Assembly (NCBI RefSeq): GCF_000199675.1
Contig: NC_014960.1
Location: forward strand, 186,001 to 250,000
Direction of reading: 5' to 3'
DNA: 64,000 nt
Origin: Anaerolinea thermophila UNI-1
Lineage (GTDB): Bacteria; Chloroflexota; Anaerolineae; Anaerolineales; Anaerolineaceae
Shown: positions 9,545-22,690 of the stretch, in pieces
Numbering within the stretch: position 1 is the first letter of the stretch
How the letters are laid out: the number at the start of each line of letters is the position of its first letter
Made by a program: the position numbers and the translations under genes
The notes under the pieces: generated by a model
The model's input: the letters and a program-made list of their open reading frames with translations, nothing else
Database searches by the model: none
What the model was told of the DNA's origin: nothing

Positions 9545-9572
9545 TTGACAAAACGAGCGAAATCGATATAAT
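9545..9572 (+). promoter_or_regulatory. rrn promoter P2
   Basis: A second perfect TTGACA (9545-9550) / 16 bp / TATAAT (9567-9572) unit repeats the geometry of P1, 116 bp downstream. Tandem promoters of this kind are usual for rRNA operons. The 9573-9820 stretch is the transcribed leader, and no gene is seen in it. Confidence 0.8.
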
Positions 9573-9820
9573 AAAAACGCTCAAACGATGAAGATCCTGC
9601 TTCACGCAAAGCGGATCGTTTACAAGAGAAGATTACCGGTACAGGCGGGCGTCGCGGAAAGCATCCGATGTCGCAGCAGAAATGTTGAGGGCATCGGGCT
9701 TTTTGTCGAAATAAGCCGGTCGAGGGGCACCTTAACAACTGAAGAGTGATAGGGAGAGAGTAAGGAAGGGCACTGAAGATTCCGGAAGAGATTGAACCAC
9801 TGAAGAAGTGGAGAAGATTT

Positions 9821-11322
<1,502 letters not shown>

Positions 11323-11477
11323 TAGGGGGGGGGTTCAGGGTGAGGCTAAGGCTGAGCCCTGCACTTCCTTGTGAAGATGAAAGAAAAAAATCCTCGCCGG
11401 AGCGGATCGGTGAGGTTCTCCAGGGGTCTTTCCCCAATCTTTCCCTGTCACTCTTGAGTTGTTGAGGTGCGAAATTT

Positions 11478-11551
11478 GGGCCTTTAGCTCAGTTGGTTAG
11501 AGCGTGCCTCTGATAAGGGCAAGGTCTCAGGTTCGAGCCCTGAAAGGCCCA
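11478..11551 (+). tRNA. tRNA-Ile (GAT)
   Basis: The acceptor arms GGGCCTT (11478-11484) and AAGGCCC (11544-11550) pair fully. The anticodon loop CTGATAA gives GAT, and the T arm holds GGTTCGAGCC. CCA is not encoded. It lies in the 16S-23S spacer, as in many bacteria. Confidence 0.96.
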
Positions 11552-11585
11552 CTGGCTCTCCAGTAGGGGAGCTGCGCCCGAAGAC

Positions 11586-11658
11586 GGGGATGTAGCTTAG
11601 TTGGGAGAGCGCCGCCTTTGCACGGCGGAGGCCAGGGGTTCGAGTCCCCTCATCTCCA
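11586..11658 (+). tRNA. tRNA-Ala (TGC)
   Basis: The acceptor arms GGGGATG (11586-11592) and CATCTCC (11651-11657) pair with one G-T. The anticodon TGC sits in CTTTGCACG, and the T arm holds GGTTCGAGTCC. The discriminator A is followed by CCT, so CCA is not encoded in full. Confidence 0.96.
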
Positions 11659-11959
11659 CCTGGCCCTTAAAAAGGAGTGGGACGACAGGTTGAAAGAGTG
11701 CAACAATTGCGTTTGAAAGTGGTTTGACGATCCGATCGGGGAATCAATCAGCAGCCCGGCGGTGAGTCGGGCTGCGCTGTCGAAAAAAACCTGTCTGAGT
11801 CTTGAAGTGCCGTGGGCTACTTTTGAAGAAAAGTGGCTGACGGGGCTCGAAGACGGAGCCTTGAGAAGGGGAGCACCTTAAGAATAGAATAGTGTAGTAG
11901 AGAGAAGAAGGCGCATCAAGCAGTAGAAGAAGAAAGAGGACTGAGGTCCTCGCATCACG
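11659..11959 (+). other. Spacer between tRNA-Ala and 23S rRNA, with processing stem
   Basis: No gene is seen. A hairpin GCAGCCCG/CGGGCTGC spans 11751-11775. CCTCGCATCAC (about 11948-11958) can pair with GTGGTGCGAGG (about 14919-14929) beyond the 23S 3' end, with one wobble pair. This forms the long stem expected to be cut during 23S maturation. Confidence 0.7.
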
Positions 11960-14915
<2,956 letters not shown>

Positions 14916-14986
14916 ATGTGGTGCGAGGATCTGGGTCTTCTTTCAGAAGAAGCGCCTTTATAGAACTCTCTACAAGTGAAAACAGT

Positions 14987-15106
14987 CTTTTGGTGATAGG
15001 AGCGACGTTGGTACACCCGGCAACATCCCGAACCCGGTCGTTAAGGACGTCAGCGCCGATGGTACTTGGGGGGCGACCCCCTGGGAGAGTAGGTCATCGC
15101 CAAAAG
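14987..15106 (+). rRNA. rrf: 5S ribosomal RNA
   Basis: A 120-nt gene closed by helix I, CTTTTGGTGAT (14987-14997) with ATCGCCAAAAG (15096-15106). The internal CCGAACCCGG block is typical of 5S. Confidence 0.95.
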
Positions 15107-15130
15107 ACTTTTTCTTTTTAATTCCCAGTG

Positions 15131-15155
15131 GCGGCGTACTTTGTACGCCGCTTTT
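15131..15155 (+). terminator. rrn operon terminator
   Basis: A perfect 9-bp stem GCGGCGTAC (15131-15139) / GTACGCCGC (15143-15151) with a TTT loop is followed by TTTT. An earlier T-rich run (15109-15119) directly follows 5S. Confidence 0.9.
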
Positions 15156-15180
15156 GCTAACTCCCATTAAAATACATCCT

Positions 15181-16422
15181 ATGAACATCGCCATGCTTTC
15201 TTACCATACCTGCCCGCTGGCAACCCTGGGCGGCAAGGACACCGGCGGTATGAACGTGTACGTCCGCGAGGTGACGCGCTTTCTGGGCATGCGCGGCGTG
15301 CATGTGGATGTCTTCACCCGCTCGCAGGATGAACACGTGCCCCACGTCCTGCACGACCTGGGCTTTGGCAACCGCGTGGTGCATCTCCCCGCCGGAGCAG
15401 AGACCTGGCTCCCCAAACGCCAACTGGTGGACTTCATCCCGCAGTTTGCCGAGGGCGTTCTGCGCTTTGCCCGCGAGAAGGGTATTCATTACGACCTGAT
15501 TCACGCCAACTACTGGATGTCGGGTATTGCCGCCGAGACCCTCAAAGCCGAGTGGAACGTGCCGGTGGTGACCATGTTCCACACCCTGGGACTGATGAAA
15601 AACCGCATTGCCCGCTCGCCCGAAGAGATGGAAGGCGAGTACCGCATCAACGGTGAACGGCGTGTTTTGCAAATTTCCGACCGTATCATTGCCGCCACCC
15701 TGGCGGAAAAAGCCCAACTGCAGTTCCTCTATCAAGCCGATGAGGGCAAAATCCGCATCGTGCCGCCGGGGGTGGATACGGCGCGCTTCTACCCCATTCC
15801 CCGCGAGGAAGCCTGCGAAGCCATCGGTATCCCCCCCGAAGACCGCATGTTGCTGTTCGTGGGGCGTATTGAGCCGCTTAAGGGGCTGGATACGCTGATG
15901 CGCGCCATTGCCATCCTGCGCGAGTGCGGGGTGCAGTGCCATGTCCCGCATTACCTGGCGGTGGTGGGCGGTGATCCTTCGGCATCGGGGGAAAAACTCT
16001 CCGACGAGATGGCGCGCTTGCAAGCCCTGCGCCGTGAACTGCATTTGGAAGACCTGGTGCTGTTTCTGGGCAAGCGCGCGCAGGATACTCTTCCTTACTA
16101 CTACTCCGCCGCCGAGGTGCTGATCATGCCCTCGCATTACGAGTCCTTTGGCATGGTGGCGCTGGAAGCCATGGCATGCGGCACACCGGTGGTGGCGTCT
16201 CAGGTGGGCGGGCTGGCGTTCCTGGTGCAGGACGGGCTGACCGGTTACGTGGTGCCGGATGGCGACCCGCAAGCCCTCAGCGAGCGCCTGCGCCTCTTGT
16301 TGATGGACGGCGAACTGCGCCAGCGCATGGGCTTGCAGGCGGCGGCTTATGCCCGTCAGTATGCCTGGGAGAACATCGTCGAGCGTCTGCTGGGCGTGTA
16401 TTCCGAAGTGCTGACCTGCTGA
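15181..16422 (+). CDS. GT4-family glycosyltransferase (MshA/sucrose-phosphate-synthase-like)
   Basis: The 413-residue retaining glycosyltransferase has an N-terminal GGKDTGGMNVYVREV acceptor/donor loop typical of the MshA/sucrose synthase branch. It also has VGRIEPLKG and the C-terminal E-x7-E nucleotide-sugar motif ESFGMVALEAMACG. Sugar and acceptor are unknown. ATG 15181 begins the conserved MNIAMLSYH. An in-frame TTG at 15154 lies inside the rrn terminator and is rejected. There is no Shine-Dalgarno, and TAAAAT at 15168-15173 leaves almost no 5' leader, so leaderless initiation is possible. The heparinase-like gene follows 13 bp later. Confidence 0.88.
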   Translation: MNIAMLSYHTCPLATLGGKDTGGMNVYVREVTRFLGMRGVHVDVFTRSQDEHVPHVLHDLGFGNRVVHLPAGAETWLPKRQLVDFIPQFAEGVLRFAREKGIHYDLIHANYWMSGIAAETLKAEWNVPVVTMFHTLGLMKNRIARSPEEMEGEYRINGERRVLQISDRIIAATLAEKAQLQFLYQADEGKIRIVPPGVDTARFYPIPREEACEAIGIPPEDRMLLFVGRIEPLKGLDTLMRAIAILRECGVQCHVPHYLAVVGGDPSASGEKLSDEMARLQALRRELHLEDLVLFLGKRAQDTLPYYYSAAEVLIMPSHYESFGMVALEAMACGTPVVASQVGGLAFLVQDGLTGYVVPDGDPQALSERLRLLLMDGELRQRMGLQAAAYARQYAWENIVERLLGVYSEVLTC

Positions 16423-16435
16423 AAGGATAGGGGGG

Positions 16436-18394
16436 ATGCGCAAGGCACTGCTGGGCTGGAAAATCCTGCGGGCGCTGGGCTGGCGCGCGCTGACCTGGTA
16501 CGCCGTGTACCGGCTGGGGCTGTGGACGGGACACTTTGCCCGCCAGAAGCCGCCTGCTGTGCCGCCTTCTGCGCGTCTGCGCCCGCTGTGGCATCTGCCC
16601 GATGCCGCGCATCTCCGCGCGGCGGGCGGGGAAGAGGCTTACCGCAACCTGATGGCAGAGGCAGAGGACATCCTTGCCGGGCAGGTGCGCCTGTACGGCG
16701 GGGAGAAAGTCCCCCTGCAATTCACCCCGCCGCTCCCCCTGCGTCCCTGGACGGCGTACGAGGGCGGACGTCACCTTCCCCCGGGAGTGGATATCAAAGA
16801 CTTGTGGGAGCCTGCCCGTTTTGGCTGGGCGTTCGTGCTGGGCAGAGCCTACCGCTGGAGCGGCGATGAGCGTTTCCCTGCCGCTTTCTGGACATACCTG
16901 GAAACCTTCGACCGCGCCAACCCGCCCTATCAGGGGGTGAACTGGCTTTCCGGGCAGGAAGTGGCTCTGCGTCTGCTGGCACTGCTCTTTGCCGGCGATG
17001 TCTTTGCCGCTTCACCGCACACCACCCCCCAGCGTCTCTCCCGCCTGACGGCGATGGTGGTGGAACACGCCGCGCGCATCCCGCCCACGCTGGCGTATGC
17101 CCGTGCGCAGTTCAACAATCACCACCTCAGCGAAACCCTGGGGCTGTACGCCGCCGGTCTGGCGCTGGAGGGCATGCCGCAGGCAGAACGCTGGCGCGAG
17201 CAGGGCTGGCGGGAACTCAACCGCGCCCTGCAGAGGCAAATTGCCGCCGACGGCACGTACTGCCAGCACTCGGTGAATTACCACCGCCTGATGCTCCACC
17301 TGGCGTTGATGGCGGATGCCTTTGCCCGCCGCGAGGGGCGCGCCTGGCAGGCGGAGACGAGCGCGCGTCTGCGCGCCGCCACGGCGTGGCTTTCTGCCTG
17401 TTTGGATGAAATCTCCGGGCGGATGCTCAACCTGGGGCATCACGACGGGGCATGGATTTTGCCGCTCTCGGCGGGGGGCATTGCCGATGGGCGTCCTACC
17501 GTGCAAGCCGCCGCGCTGGCGTTTGGCGGCGGGGCGGCACTGCCCCCCGGCGCATGGGATGAACTGGCGTTGTGGCTGAATCTGCCTGCTCTGGGGGAAG
17601 GTGGACAACTTTCCCGTTCCCCTGCCGTTCACCGCCTGGGTGAGCGCGGCGATTGGGCAGTCCTGCGCACGGCGCGCCTGACTTCGCGCCCGGCGCACGC
17701 CGATGCCCTGCACGTGGATTTGTGGCATGGAGGCGTCAATCTGTTGAAGGATGCCGGCACGTACCGCTACAACGCTCCCGCACCCTGGGAGAACGGGCTG
17801 GCGGGCGCCCTGGTGCATAACAGCATCACGGTGGATGAGCATGAGCCGATGACCCGCGCGGGGCGTTTCCTCTGGCTGGATTGGGATCATTCGTGGGTCA
17901 CGGAAGAAGACGAAATGCAGGTAACTGCCGTGCGCGAGGGCTATCTGCGCCTGGGAATCCTGCATCGGCGCACCCTGCGGCGGGTGGAGCGCGGCAGGTG
18001 GCGCATCAGCGACTATTTGTTGCCTTACGGCAAACGTCCTTCTCTCCATACGTTTACCCTGCATTTCCTTCTGCCCGATTGGCGCTGGCAGGTGCAGGGG
18101 CAGGATGCCGTCCTGCTGGAAGGCGAGGGGTTGCGGATGCGCTTGCAGGTGCAGGCGCGCGCTGAGCCATTGCCCGGCAAACGTCCCCAGGCGGCAGGGG
18201 AGATGTCCCTGCATTTGCAGGTCATCCGTGCGGGCGAGGTGGTGTGGGGAGAAGGACAGGCTTCCCCCGTGCTGGGCTGGTACTCGCCAACGTATGGGGC
18301 GCGCGAACCGGCGCTCTCCCTGCGCTGGCAGGTGACTGCCGCGCCGCCGCTGACACTGGAGAGCGAGGTGGTGGTGCAGGAAGCCAATCCATAA
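16436..18394 (+). CDS. Heparinase II/III family protein
   Basis: The 652-residue protein has an N-terminal helical alginate-lyase/heparinase toroid (about residues 130-360, with FNNHHLSET and NYHRLMLH). A C-terminal beta-sandwich Hepar_II_III domain follows (DALHVDLWHGGVNLLKDAGTYRYN split by description; HNSITVDEHEPM). Such enzymes eliminate uronic-acid glycosidic bonds or act in exopolysaccharide pathways. No cleavable signal peptide is evident, so it probably acts inside the cell or at the membrane. It forms an operon with the preceding glycosyltransferase, which points to polysaccharide synthesis or turnover. Confidence 0.8.
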   Translation: MRKALLGWKILRALGWRALTWYAVYRLGLWTGHFARQKPPAVPPSARLRPLWHLPDAAHLRAAGGEEAYRNLMAEAEDILAGQVRLYGGEKVPLQFTPPLPLRPWTAYEGGRHLPPGVDIKDLWEPARFGWAFVLGRAYRWSGDERFPAAFWTYLETFDRANPPYQGVNWLSGQEVALRLLALLFAGDVFAASPHTTPQRLSRLTAMVVEHAARIPPTLAYARAQFNNHHLSETLGLYAAGLALEGMPQAERWREQGWRELNRALQRQIAADGTYCQHSVNYHRLMLHLALMADAFARREGRAWQAETSARLRAATAWLSACLDEISGRMLNLGHHDGAWILPLSAGGIADGRPTVQAAALAFGGGAALPPGAWDELALWLNLPALGEGGQLSRSPAVHRLGERGDWAVLRTARLTSRPAHADALHVDLWHGGVNLLKDAGTYRYNAPAPWENGLAGALVHNSITVDEHEPMTRAGRFLWLDWDHSWVTEEDEMQVTAVREGYLRLGILHRRTLRRVERGRWRISDYLLPYGKRPSLHTFTLHFLLPDWRWQVQGQDAVLLEGEGLRMRLQVQARAEPLPGKRPQAAGEMSLHLQVIRAGEVVWGEGQASPVLGWYSPTYGAREPALSLRWQVTAAPPLTLESEVVVQEANP

Positions 18395-18511
18395 TGGGCT
18401 TCGGCAGGCTCAGCCAGCGGCTTCGGCATGGCTCGACACGGCTCGCCAACCGAGGCTCAGCCAGCGGCAGTCGTACCCCGAGCCTGTCGAGGGGTAGGCA
18501 GAATCTCCGTT
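18395..18511. repeat. Dispersed GC-rich intergenic repeat
   Basis: The gap is filled by imperfect repeats of GGCTCAGCCAGCGGC (twice) and inverted pieces of the GAGCCTGTCGAG type. Related pieces occur near 35030-35100, 42005-42029 and 47366-47395, always between genes. It looks like a REP/MITE-like dispersed element and may act as a bidirectional terminator between these convergent genes. Confidence 0.6.
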
Positions 18512-20266
18512 TTATTTTTCTAATGGCAGGGTGAAGAAGAAGGTACTGCCCTGCTGAACCTGACTCTCCGCCCAGATGCGCCCGCCGTGGGTTTCCACAA
18601 TATGCCGCGCAATGGATAAGCCCAAGCCGGTACCTTCGCCGGAGCGCGAGCGGTCGGTCTTGTAGAAGCGCTCAAAGATGCGCTCCAAATCTTCCGGCGG
18701 GATGCCCACGCCCGTATCGCGCACCCAAAAGCAAATCGCCTGCCCTTCCTGCTTCACCCCCAGGGTGATCTCTCCCCCCGGCGGGGTAAACTTCACCGCG
18801 TTGTGCGTCAGGTTAACCAGCACCTGTTCTACCCGCTCGGCATCGGCGAAGACCTCAGGGAGGCTCTCAGGACAGTCCACCTGCAGGGTGAGACCGGCGC
18901 GCTCGGCTTGCAGGCGCATGCGCTCGGCGCCGCGGCGTAAAATTTCGCAGGGCGAAACCGGGCGGCGCTGAAGCGGCACCAGTCCCGATTCGATGCGCGA
19001 GAGTTCCAGCAGTTCGCGCACCATCTGGGTGAGGTTGTCAATCTCGATTTCCATCTGGCGCAGGAAGCGCTGTGCCGCGGGCGGGTCTTCCAGCGCGCCT
19101 TCCTGCAGGGTCTCTACCAGCGCTTTGAGGGATGCCAGCGGGGTGCGCAGTTCGTGAGAGACGTTGCTGACAAAATCGCGCCGTACCCGTTCTACCCGCC
19201 GTTCACGGGTCAGGTCGTGGAACACCAGCAGGGTGGCATTGCCCGTCTCTTTGCCCAGCGGGGTGAGCACCACCTGCAAAAAGCGGTGTTCGGGCAGGAC
19301 TTCGACTTCTCCGTCCTGGGGTTGCTCGCTGTGGCGGGTGCGCTCCCACAGTTCGACAATCGTGTGGTGGCGCACGGCTTCGATGAGCGAAGCCCCGATG
19401 GCGCGGGTTTCCTCAATCCCGAACATACCTGCTGCTGCGGGGTTGATGAGTGAAATTTTGCCATTCTCATCCACCAGCAAAATGCCGTCCTTCATGTTCT
19501 TCAGCACGCTGTGCAGTTTCTGGCGTTCGGCGCGCAACTGGCTCACCTGCTCGCGCAGGTGCTCCGACATGGTCTGAAAGGCGGCTTGCAAACGGCGAAT
19601 CTCATCGCCTTCATTGCGCGCAGTCTCTCCGGTGTGTTCTGCCAGTTGTTGAGCCGTTGCGCTTAACTTTTCCAGCGGCGCCAGCACCCGCCGGGTAATC
19701 CACACGGCAATCAGCACGGCAAAGGCTGCCGCAATCAGTGCGGCGATGAACAGCGAGCCGTTAAGGGTTTGCTGTTCCTGCCGGATGGCACCCATGGAGG
19801 CTGCCAGCCGGATGACCGCTACAACTTGCTGATTCTGAGATACTACGGGAATGGCAACGTAGAGCATCTCTTCCCCAATGGTGGTGCTGAAGCGTATTTC
19901 CACCGCTTCGCGGTTGCTCAGGGCTTCCTGCACTTCCGGACGGCTGAGGTGATTTTCCAGTTGATCCAGCGGTTTTTCGCTTTCGCCCACCACCCTGCCG
20001 TCTGCCAGCACCACAGTGATGCGTTCTCCCACCAGGCGGGCGGACTCACGTACAATCTGGTTGATTTGCGGGTTTTGCGGGTCTTCCAGAATCAGCGGCA
20101 TGAGCAGGTTGCGCATCAGTCGGGCTTCCTGCAAAAGGTAGGTTTGCATGCGCTGGAGATTGTTCTGGTAGAACAGAGAAGAGAGGTAAAGCGTCACCCC
20201 CGCAAGGGTGAGCAGAATCAGCCCCATCAAAGGGGCGAGAATACGCCAGAAAACGCGTCTGCTCAT
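18512..20266 (-). CDS. PhoR-type sensor histidine kinase
   Basis: The 584-residue protein has two membrane segments (about 10-30 and 168-190) flanking an extracytoplasmic sensor, then HAMP and PAS (LVDENGKISLINPAA). HisKA follows with the phospho-acceptor in VSNVSHELRTPLASLK near residue 368. HATPase_c has N box NLTHNAVKFTP, DTGVGIPPEDL and GEGTGLGLSIA. It sits 5 bp after the response regulator and is its cognate kinase. The PhoR-like architecture suggests phosphate or envelope sensing, but the ligand cannot be read from sequence. Confidence 0.9.
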   Translation of the reverse strand: MSRRVFWRILAPLMGLILLTLAGVTLYLSSLFYQNNLQRMQTYLLQEARLMRNLLMPLILEDPQNPQINQIVRESARLVGERITVVLADGRVVGESEKPLDQLENHLSRPEVQEALSNREAVEIRFSTTIGEEMLYVAIPVVSQNQQVVAVIRLAASMGAIRQEQQTLNGSLFIAALIAAAFAVLIAVWITRRVLAPLEKLSATAQQLAEHTGETARNEGDEIRRLQAAFQTMSEHLREQVSQLRAERQKLHSVLKNMKDGILLVDENGKISLINPAAAGMFGIEETRAIGASLIEAVRHHTIVELWERTRHSEQPQDGEVEVLPEHRFLQVVLTPLGKETGNATLLVFHDLTRERRVERVRRDFVSNVSHELRTPLASLKALVETLQEGALEDPPAAQRFLRQMEIEIDNLTQMVRELLELSRIESGLVPLQRRPVSPCEILRRGAERMRLQAERAGLTLQVDCPESLPEVFADAERVEQVLVNLTHNAVKFTPPGGEITLGVKQEGQAICFWVRDTGVGIPPEDLERIFERFYKTDRSRSGEGTGLGLSIARHIVETHGGRIWAESQVQQGSTFFFTLPLEK

Positions 20267-20271
20267 GATTT

Positions 20272-20988
20272 TCAGCCCTCAAAACGGTATCCCGCGCCGC
20301 GCACGGTGACGATGCGCACCGGATGCGCCGGGTCGGGCTCGATTTTCTCCCGCAACCAGCGGATGTGCACATCTACGGTACGGCTGTCGCCAAAATAGTC
20401 CCAGCCCCACAATTCCTTGAGCAAATAGTCGCGGGAGAGCACCTGCCCGCGGTGTTTCATCAGGAAGTGCAACAGTTCAAACTCTTTGGGCTTGACTGCC
20501 ACCACCACGCCGTTGAGGCGCACCTCGCGGCGCGCCAGGTTCAGTTCCAGATTGCCGGAGAGGAGGCGTTTTTCGCTCTCTTTTTGTGTGCTTTCCTCGC
20601 TTTTCTGCATCTCTTCGCGAATCATGCGTACCCGGCGCAACATGGCTTTGACGCGCGCCAGCAGTTCACGCATGCTGAAGGGCTTGGTCATGTAATCGTC
20701 AGCGCCCACTTCCAGCCCCACCACGCGGTCAATTTCTTCGGTGCGCGCAGTGAGCATGAGCACGGGAGTGTTCATTTCCTGGCGCAGACGGCGGCACAAC
20801 TCAAAGCCGTCCATGCCGGGGAGCATGACGTCCAGCAGAATGATTTCGGGCTGAAATTCGCGCGCCAGGTCAAGGGCAAGGATGCCATCGCCAGCGACCT
20901 GTACCTCATAGCCCTGGCGCTTCAGGTTGTACTCCAGCGTTTCCTGCAGGGCGCGTTCATCCTCAACCACCAGAATTTTTTCTGCCAT
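20272..20988 (-). CDS. OmpR/PhoB-family response regulator
   Basis: The 238-residue protein has a receiver domain with the phospho-acceptor Asp in IILLDVMLPGMDG, Thr in VLMLTART and Lys in DDYMTKPFS. An extended linker precedes the winged helix (KPKEFELLHFLMKHRGQVLSR, RTVDVHIRWLREK, VRGAGYRF). GGAGGTGAAA lies directly before ATG 20988; the GTG at 20994 overlaps that ribosome site and is rejected. The first 26 bp overlap the upstream glycosyltransferase, so translation is probably coupled. Confidence 0.92.
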   Translation of the reverse strand: MAEKILVVEDERALQETLEYNLKRQGYEVQVAGDGILALDLAREFQPEIILLDVMLPGMDGFELCRRLRQEMNTPVLMLTARTEEIDRVVGLEVGADDYMTKPFSMRELLARVKAMLRRVRMIREEMQKSEESTQKESEKRLLSGNLELNLARREVRLNGVVVAVKPKEFELLHFLMKHRGQVLSRDYLLKELWGWDYFGDSRTVDVHIRWLREKIEPDPAHPVRIVTVRGAGYRFEG

Positions 20989-22189
20989 TTTCACCTCCCA
21001 TCTGCTCCATAATCAGCGCCAGTTGCTCTGCCAGCACCTGGCGATGAAACCGTCTTTCCACACAGCGTCTGCCGGCTTCTCCCATCTCCCGCGCGGCTTG
21101 CGGATTATCTGCCAGCATGCGCACTGCCTGCGCCAGTGCCTGCGCGTCTCCCGGCGGGACGAAGACCCCCGCCCCGGTTTCTTCCACCACCTGGCGGATG
21201 ACGCCGTCAATTGCCAGCACCACCGCACGTCCCGCCGCCATGGCATCGAAGACCTTGTTAGGGTAGGTGGTTTTGTACAGTTCCAGCGGCTTGAGGATTG
21301 CCAGGCAGGCATCTGCCGCCGCCATGATCTCGCCCATTTGCGCTTTGGGGGCGGGGGGCAGAAAGAGGACGTTTTTCAAGCCGCGCTCCTGCGCCTGTTT
21401 CATCAGGGCGGGCTTTTCCTTGCCGTCGCCCACCAGCACAAAGCAGATGCGCGGTTCGTCCTGCAAGTGTTCTGCCGCGTCCAGCACCACGCCCAAATCG
21501 TTGCTGGGACCGTGCGCCCCGGCATACAGCACCACAAAGTGCCCATCCAGACCATGCGCGGCGCGGAAGGCTTCCCCGCGCGCGGCGGGGTCGAACATCT
21601 CCGGGTCGGCGCCGTTCGGCACCAGTTCCACCCATGTTGCTCCCCGCGCGGTGACGTGGTCAATGAACCCCGGCGAGTTGACCAGCACGCGGTCGGCATG
21701 GCGGTACAGGAAGCGCTCCAGCGCCTGCGAAGCGCCAATCAACAGCGGGTTGCGCAAAACGCCCATGGCAATGGCAAAGGCGGGCCAGAGATCGCGCACT
21801 TCAAACAGGAAGGGCACGCCCTTCAAACGCGCCAGCGCCCACGCCGTGACGCCCTGAAAGATGGGTGGCGAAGTGCCCCACACCAGATCCACCTGGCGCA
21901 CGCTCAGCCCAATCCAGAAGGACGAGAGCATGAAACTGACAAACGCCAGCACCCGATGGAAGAAACTGCGGTGCAGGGCGGCGTAGGTGTACGCCCGCCG
22001 GATGGTGATGCCTTCTTCCTCTTCCTGGGAGGTACGGGTTTCCACTTTTCCCGTCAGGTAACTTACCGGACTGCAGATGATGGTGACGCGGTGTCCGCGC
22101 TGAACCAGATAGCGCGCCAGTTCATGATGCCGGGTTCCGCCCGCTTCGCCGAGCGAGACAAATGCCTGATGAATCAGCAGAATATGCAC
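20963..22189 (-). CDS. GT4-family glycosyltransferase (WbuB-like)
   Basis: The 408-residue enzyme has the N-terminal HILLIHQAF...GGTRHHELARYLVQRGH donor-loop block, WGTSPP, LVPNGADPEMF, and a degraded E-x7-E region (YKTTYPNKVFDAMAAGRAVV) as in WbuB-type transferases. The frame extends open to 22615 but the conserved start is GTG 22189. On the minus strand TACAAT (22201-22196) ends 6 nt before this GTG, so the message may be leaderless. It is the first gene of the two-component operon, which suggests the sensor controls envelope glycan. Confidence 0.85.
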   Translation of the reverse strand: MHILLIHQAFVSLGEAGGTRHHELARYLVQRGHRVTIICSPVSYLTGKVETRTSQEEEEGITIRRAYTYAALHRSFFHRVLAFVSFMLSSFWIGLSVRQVDLVWGTSPPIFQGVTAWALARLKGVPFLFEVRDLWPAFAIAMGVLRNPLLIGASQALERFLYRHADRVLVNSPGFIDHVTARGATWVELVPNGADPEMFDPAARGEAFRAAHGLDGHFVVLYAGAHGPSNDLGVVLDAAEHLQDEPRICFVLVGDGKEKPALMKQAQERGLKNVLFLPPAPKAQMGEIMAAADACLAILKPLELYKTTYPNKVFDAMAAGRAVVLAIDGVIRQVVEETGAGVFVPPGDAQALAQAVRMLADNPQAAREMGEAGRRCVERRFHRQVLAEQLALIMEQMGGENGRKNSGG

Positions 22190-22690
22190 GCTTAAATTGT
22201 ACCAGAGGGGAGGGGAGGTGGAATGGGAAGTGTAAAGGGAAGAATTTTTTTCGTACTTCCCTGATTGGAAGGAGGAAAGCGGATATCCTTTCTTTCTTCC
22301 GGTGTATAATGAATTGTGAACCTTATCCCGAACCCTGAAGCCAGAGTCCAGCACCATGAGAGGCATTGTTCTGCGGACTTTCTTGCAAGCGCTTTTCGCC
22401 TGTGACCATCCGGGTGTGTTATGGATGGGGCAAGCCAGCAGGGGCAGGAGAGAAAGGTTGATGGGCAGTACAGAGCGGGTATCTCGGGCGCAAAGACGGG
22501 GGAGAGTCTTCTGCCGTTTCTCATCAATGGGTGCGAACACAGGCAAACCTGTGATTCGGTACTCAAGACAATCCTGTGTCACTGAAGCCGAAAGGAGGTG
22601 ATCGCTATTCAACAAACCCGTAAGATTCCCCTGTTCCCCGTCTCTTCGTTGTATCCATCAATGTCCACTCTCTTTCAGAAGGAGAAACAC
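22190..22690. other. Intergenic region before the sugar ABC operon
   Basis: About 500 bp without a convincing gene. TATAAT at 22305-22310 is a possible -10 for the transporter, leaving a leader of about 375 nt. Several short stems and a GGCGCAAAGACGG segment (about 22488-22500) suggest structured RNA. AGGAGGTG near 22593-22600 is a ribosome-site-like sequence with no good start after it. No known riboswitch could be recognised. Confidence 0.4.

Noticed and set aside
21258..21857. Open frames opposite the minus-strand glycosyltransferase
   Set aside because: They are shadow frames of a GC-rich gene with clear family motifs on the other strand.
22430..22600. Possible c-di-GMP (GEMM) riboswitch before the sugar ABC operon, from GGGCAAGCC, GCGCAAAG and GGCAAACC pieces
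   Set aside because: The pieces are in the wrong order and distance for the GEMM helices, and no tetraloop/receptor arrangement could be drawn.
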